Shown here: in pieces, positions 63,184 to 64,000 of the stretch | Position numbering within the stretch: the stretch's first letter is position 1 | How the letters are laid out: each line of letters starts with the position of its first letter | NCBI RefSeq assembly: GCF_900106595.1 | Contig: NZ_FNNC01000002.1 | Span: forward strand, 248,001 to 312,000 | From: Marinococcus luteus | Lineage (GTDB): Bacteria > Bacillota > Bacilli > Bacillales > Marinococcaceae | DNA length: 64,000 bases | Direction: 5' to 3' | Program-made: the position numbers and the translations under genes | Notes under the pieces: model-generated | What the model saw: only the letters and a program-made list of their open reading frames with translations | Told to the model about the DNA's origin: nothing | Database searches by the model: none

Positions 63184-63957
63184 TCAAACAGAGCAGGAAG
63201 GTGCAGCTGTAAATTCTTCTGTGAGTTCTTCCCTCAGCTTTTGTACTGTGTCTGTATTGTTGGACGTGCTTTCTATACGGTACGTTTTGACCCCGGCTGC
63301 TTCCAGATGTGTCCGTAAATATTCACTTGACCTCCGCGAGCGTTCGAGCTGAGCGAGAGCTTCTTCTTTCGTTTTTGATTCATAGGATAAGGGCAGCCCC
63401 TGTTTCCTTTTCTCCATTCGTTCATATGCTTCCTGCGCGGAGATATCAAGGTGTATGACTGTATCCGGCCAGCCAAGTAAATCAAAATAACGCTTAAGAT
63501 CATTTTCATAGTCTTTTTCATCGCTGTATTTAAAAATGCGCCCTATCCTGTGGGTAAAATGTTCATCACAGATAACCGCCGCTCTCTCCTGCATGCCGAA
63601 ACGCGAGACAATGTACCACTTGAACATATCTTCATTTAAAACCTTTACGGTATAATAGCGGTCGTTTTTATCCATCTTCGTTAAAAATCCAATCATTTCT
63701 TCCATGCTTCTCCCGTAATCCGTAAAGCAGGTGGTCATAAATTCCTGATACTCTTTGGCAATAAAATGGTGGTGATACCTTCGCACGAATTTTTTCGGCA
63801 TTGTTTTGAAAAGCCTTTTTCCCCGGATTAATTCCTTGATATACAGTTCATTCAGCGAAACGATATTGTTATTATCTTTGTCTGTTATGCCCGCAATATT
63901 TTTTACCAGCGTTGTTTTTCCGCTCCCCGGCGGGCCGATGAGTTCAATTTTTTTCAA
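63184..63957 (-). CDS. P-loop nucleotide kinase-like protein
   Basis: 257 residues from a TTG after GGGGG. The Walker A motif is at the extreme N-terminus (IELIGPPGSGKTTLVKNIA), with a lid-type region and VIHLDISAQEAYERMEKRKQGLP (the DxSxxxAxxR element of the thymidylate/deoxynucleoside-kinase fold) at about 180-200. Basic helices in the middle (KKFVRRYHHHFIAKEYQEF) are unusual. Such AAA/kinase proteins are found beside glycan gene sets, but the substrate is unknown. It converges with the SIS-domain gene and may continue a gene group beyond the window. Confidence 0.7.
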   Translation of the reverse strand: MKKIELIGPPGSGKTTLVKNIAGITDKDNNNIVSLNELYIKELIRGKRLFKTMPKKFVRRYHHHFIAKEYQEFMTTCFTDYGRSMEEMIGFLTKMDKNDRYYTVKVLNEDMFKWYIVSRFGMQERAAVICDEHFTHRIGRIFKYSDEKDYENDLKRYFDLLGWPDTVIHLDISAQEAYERMEKRKQGLPLSYESKTKEEALAQLERSRRSSEYLRTHLEAAGVKTYRIESTSNNTDTVQKLREELTEEFTAAPSCSV

Positions 63958-64000
63958 TTTATGTTTCCCCCTGGTACTGCATTAAAATAAGTGAACGAAG

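Overview
The window reads as chromosomal DNA of a Gram-positive Bacillaceae member. Strong AGGAGG-type ribosome binding sites, frequent TTG/GTG starts, cre and NagR-type operators, a LytR-CpsA-Psr protein, a BY-kinase with CpsB/YwqE-type phosphatases and SpoIID/LytB-type proteins all point there. Several exported proteins are very acidic, which would fit a salt- or alkali-adapted species, but I cannot name the genus. No rRNA, tRNA, CRISPR array, insertion sequence or phage gene was seen.

Layout. (1) 1-5177, minus strand, visibly AT-rich: a glycan module with a membrane UDP-GlcNAc 4,6-dehydratase, a PglC-type initiating sugar transferase, an SDR reductase/epimerase, a GT4 glycosyltransferase and a TupA-like ATP-grasp protein cut by the window edge. 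(2) 5623-6669, plus: UDP-glucuronate 4-epimerase. (3) 22547-7471, minus: the main exopolysaccharide cluster. It holds two CpsB-like PHP proteins, a winged-helix protein, a degenerate GDP-fucose-synthase paralogue, ManC, GDP-fucose synthase, GDP-mannose dehydratase, a second initiating sugar transferase, three glycosyltransferases, a WcaF-type acyltransferase, a fused Wzy-Wzz protein and a Wzx flippase, followed by a frameshifted copy of the winged-helix gene. (4) 22766-24671, plus: a two-component system, then the convergent BY-kinase. (5) 25514-33965: polymer decoration and export, with an SGNH-like protein, a sulfotransferase, a pyruvyl transferase, an SLC13/TrkA-C permease, a second flippase, CysQ and a glycosyltransferase. 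(6) 34154-45604: four large cell-wall proteins, arranged as two copies of a divergent pair [Amidase_3 with peptidoglycan-binding repeats | SpoIID-like with peptidoglycan-binding repeats]. (7) 45916-53898: a glycosyltransferase, a canonical CpsB phosphatase, a LysR regulator, a thioesterase with a small partner, an LCP protein, a fourth and fully degenerate CpsB paralogue, an NlpC/P60 endopeptidase and an unknown protein. (8) 54236-63957: alpha-galactosidase with an MsmEFG-type ABC importer, histidinol phosphatase, a GlcNAc-type PTS, a SIS-domain protein and a P-loop kinase.

How it fits together. GDP-fucose, a UDP-6-deoxy-HexNAc and UDP-galacturonate are the predicted sugar donors. Wzx, Wzy and Wzz with the BY-kinase and phosphatase would assemble and export the polymer. 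Sulfate, pyruvate and acyl groups would decorate it, with CysQ clearing the PAP by-product. The LCP protein could attach polymer to the wall.

The least ordinary features are these. Both amidase genes have a good Shine-Dalgarno and a signal-peptide frame but no ATG, GTG or TTG; the only in-frame candidates there are ATT or ATC. The SpoIID-like proteins carry the family's C-terminal GHGVGMxQ block in front of the core, a circular permutation. The window also holds a graded set of CpsB-family pseudoenzymes and a pseudo-GDP-fucose synthase beside a winged-helix regulator.
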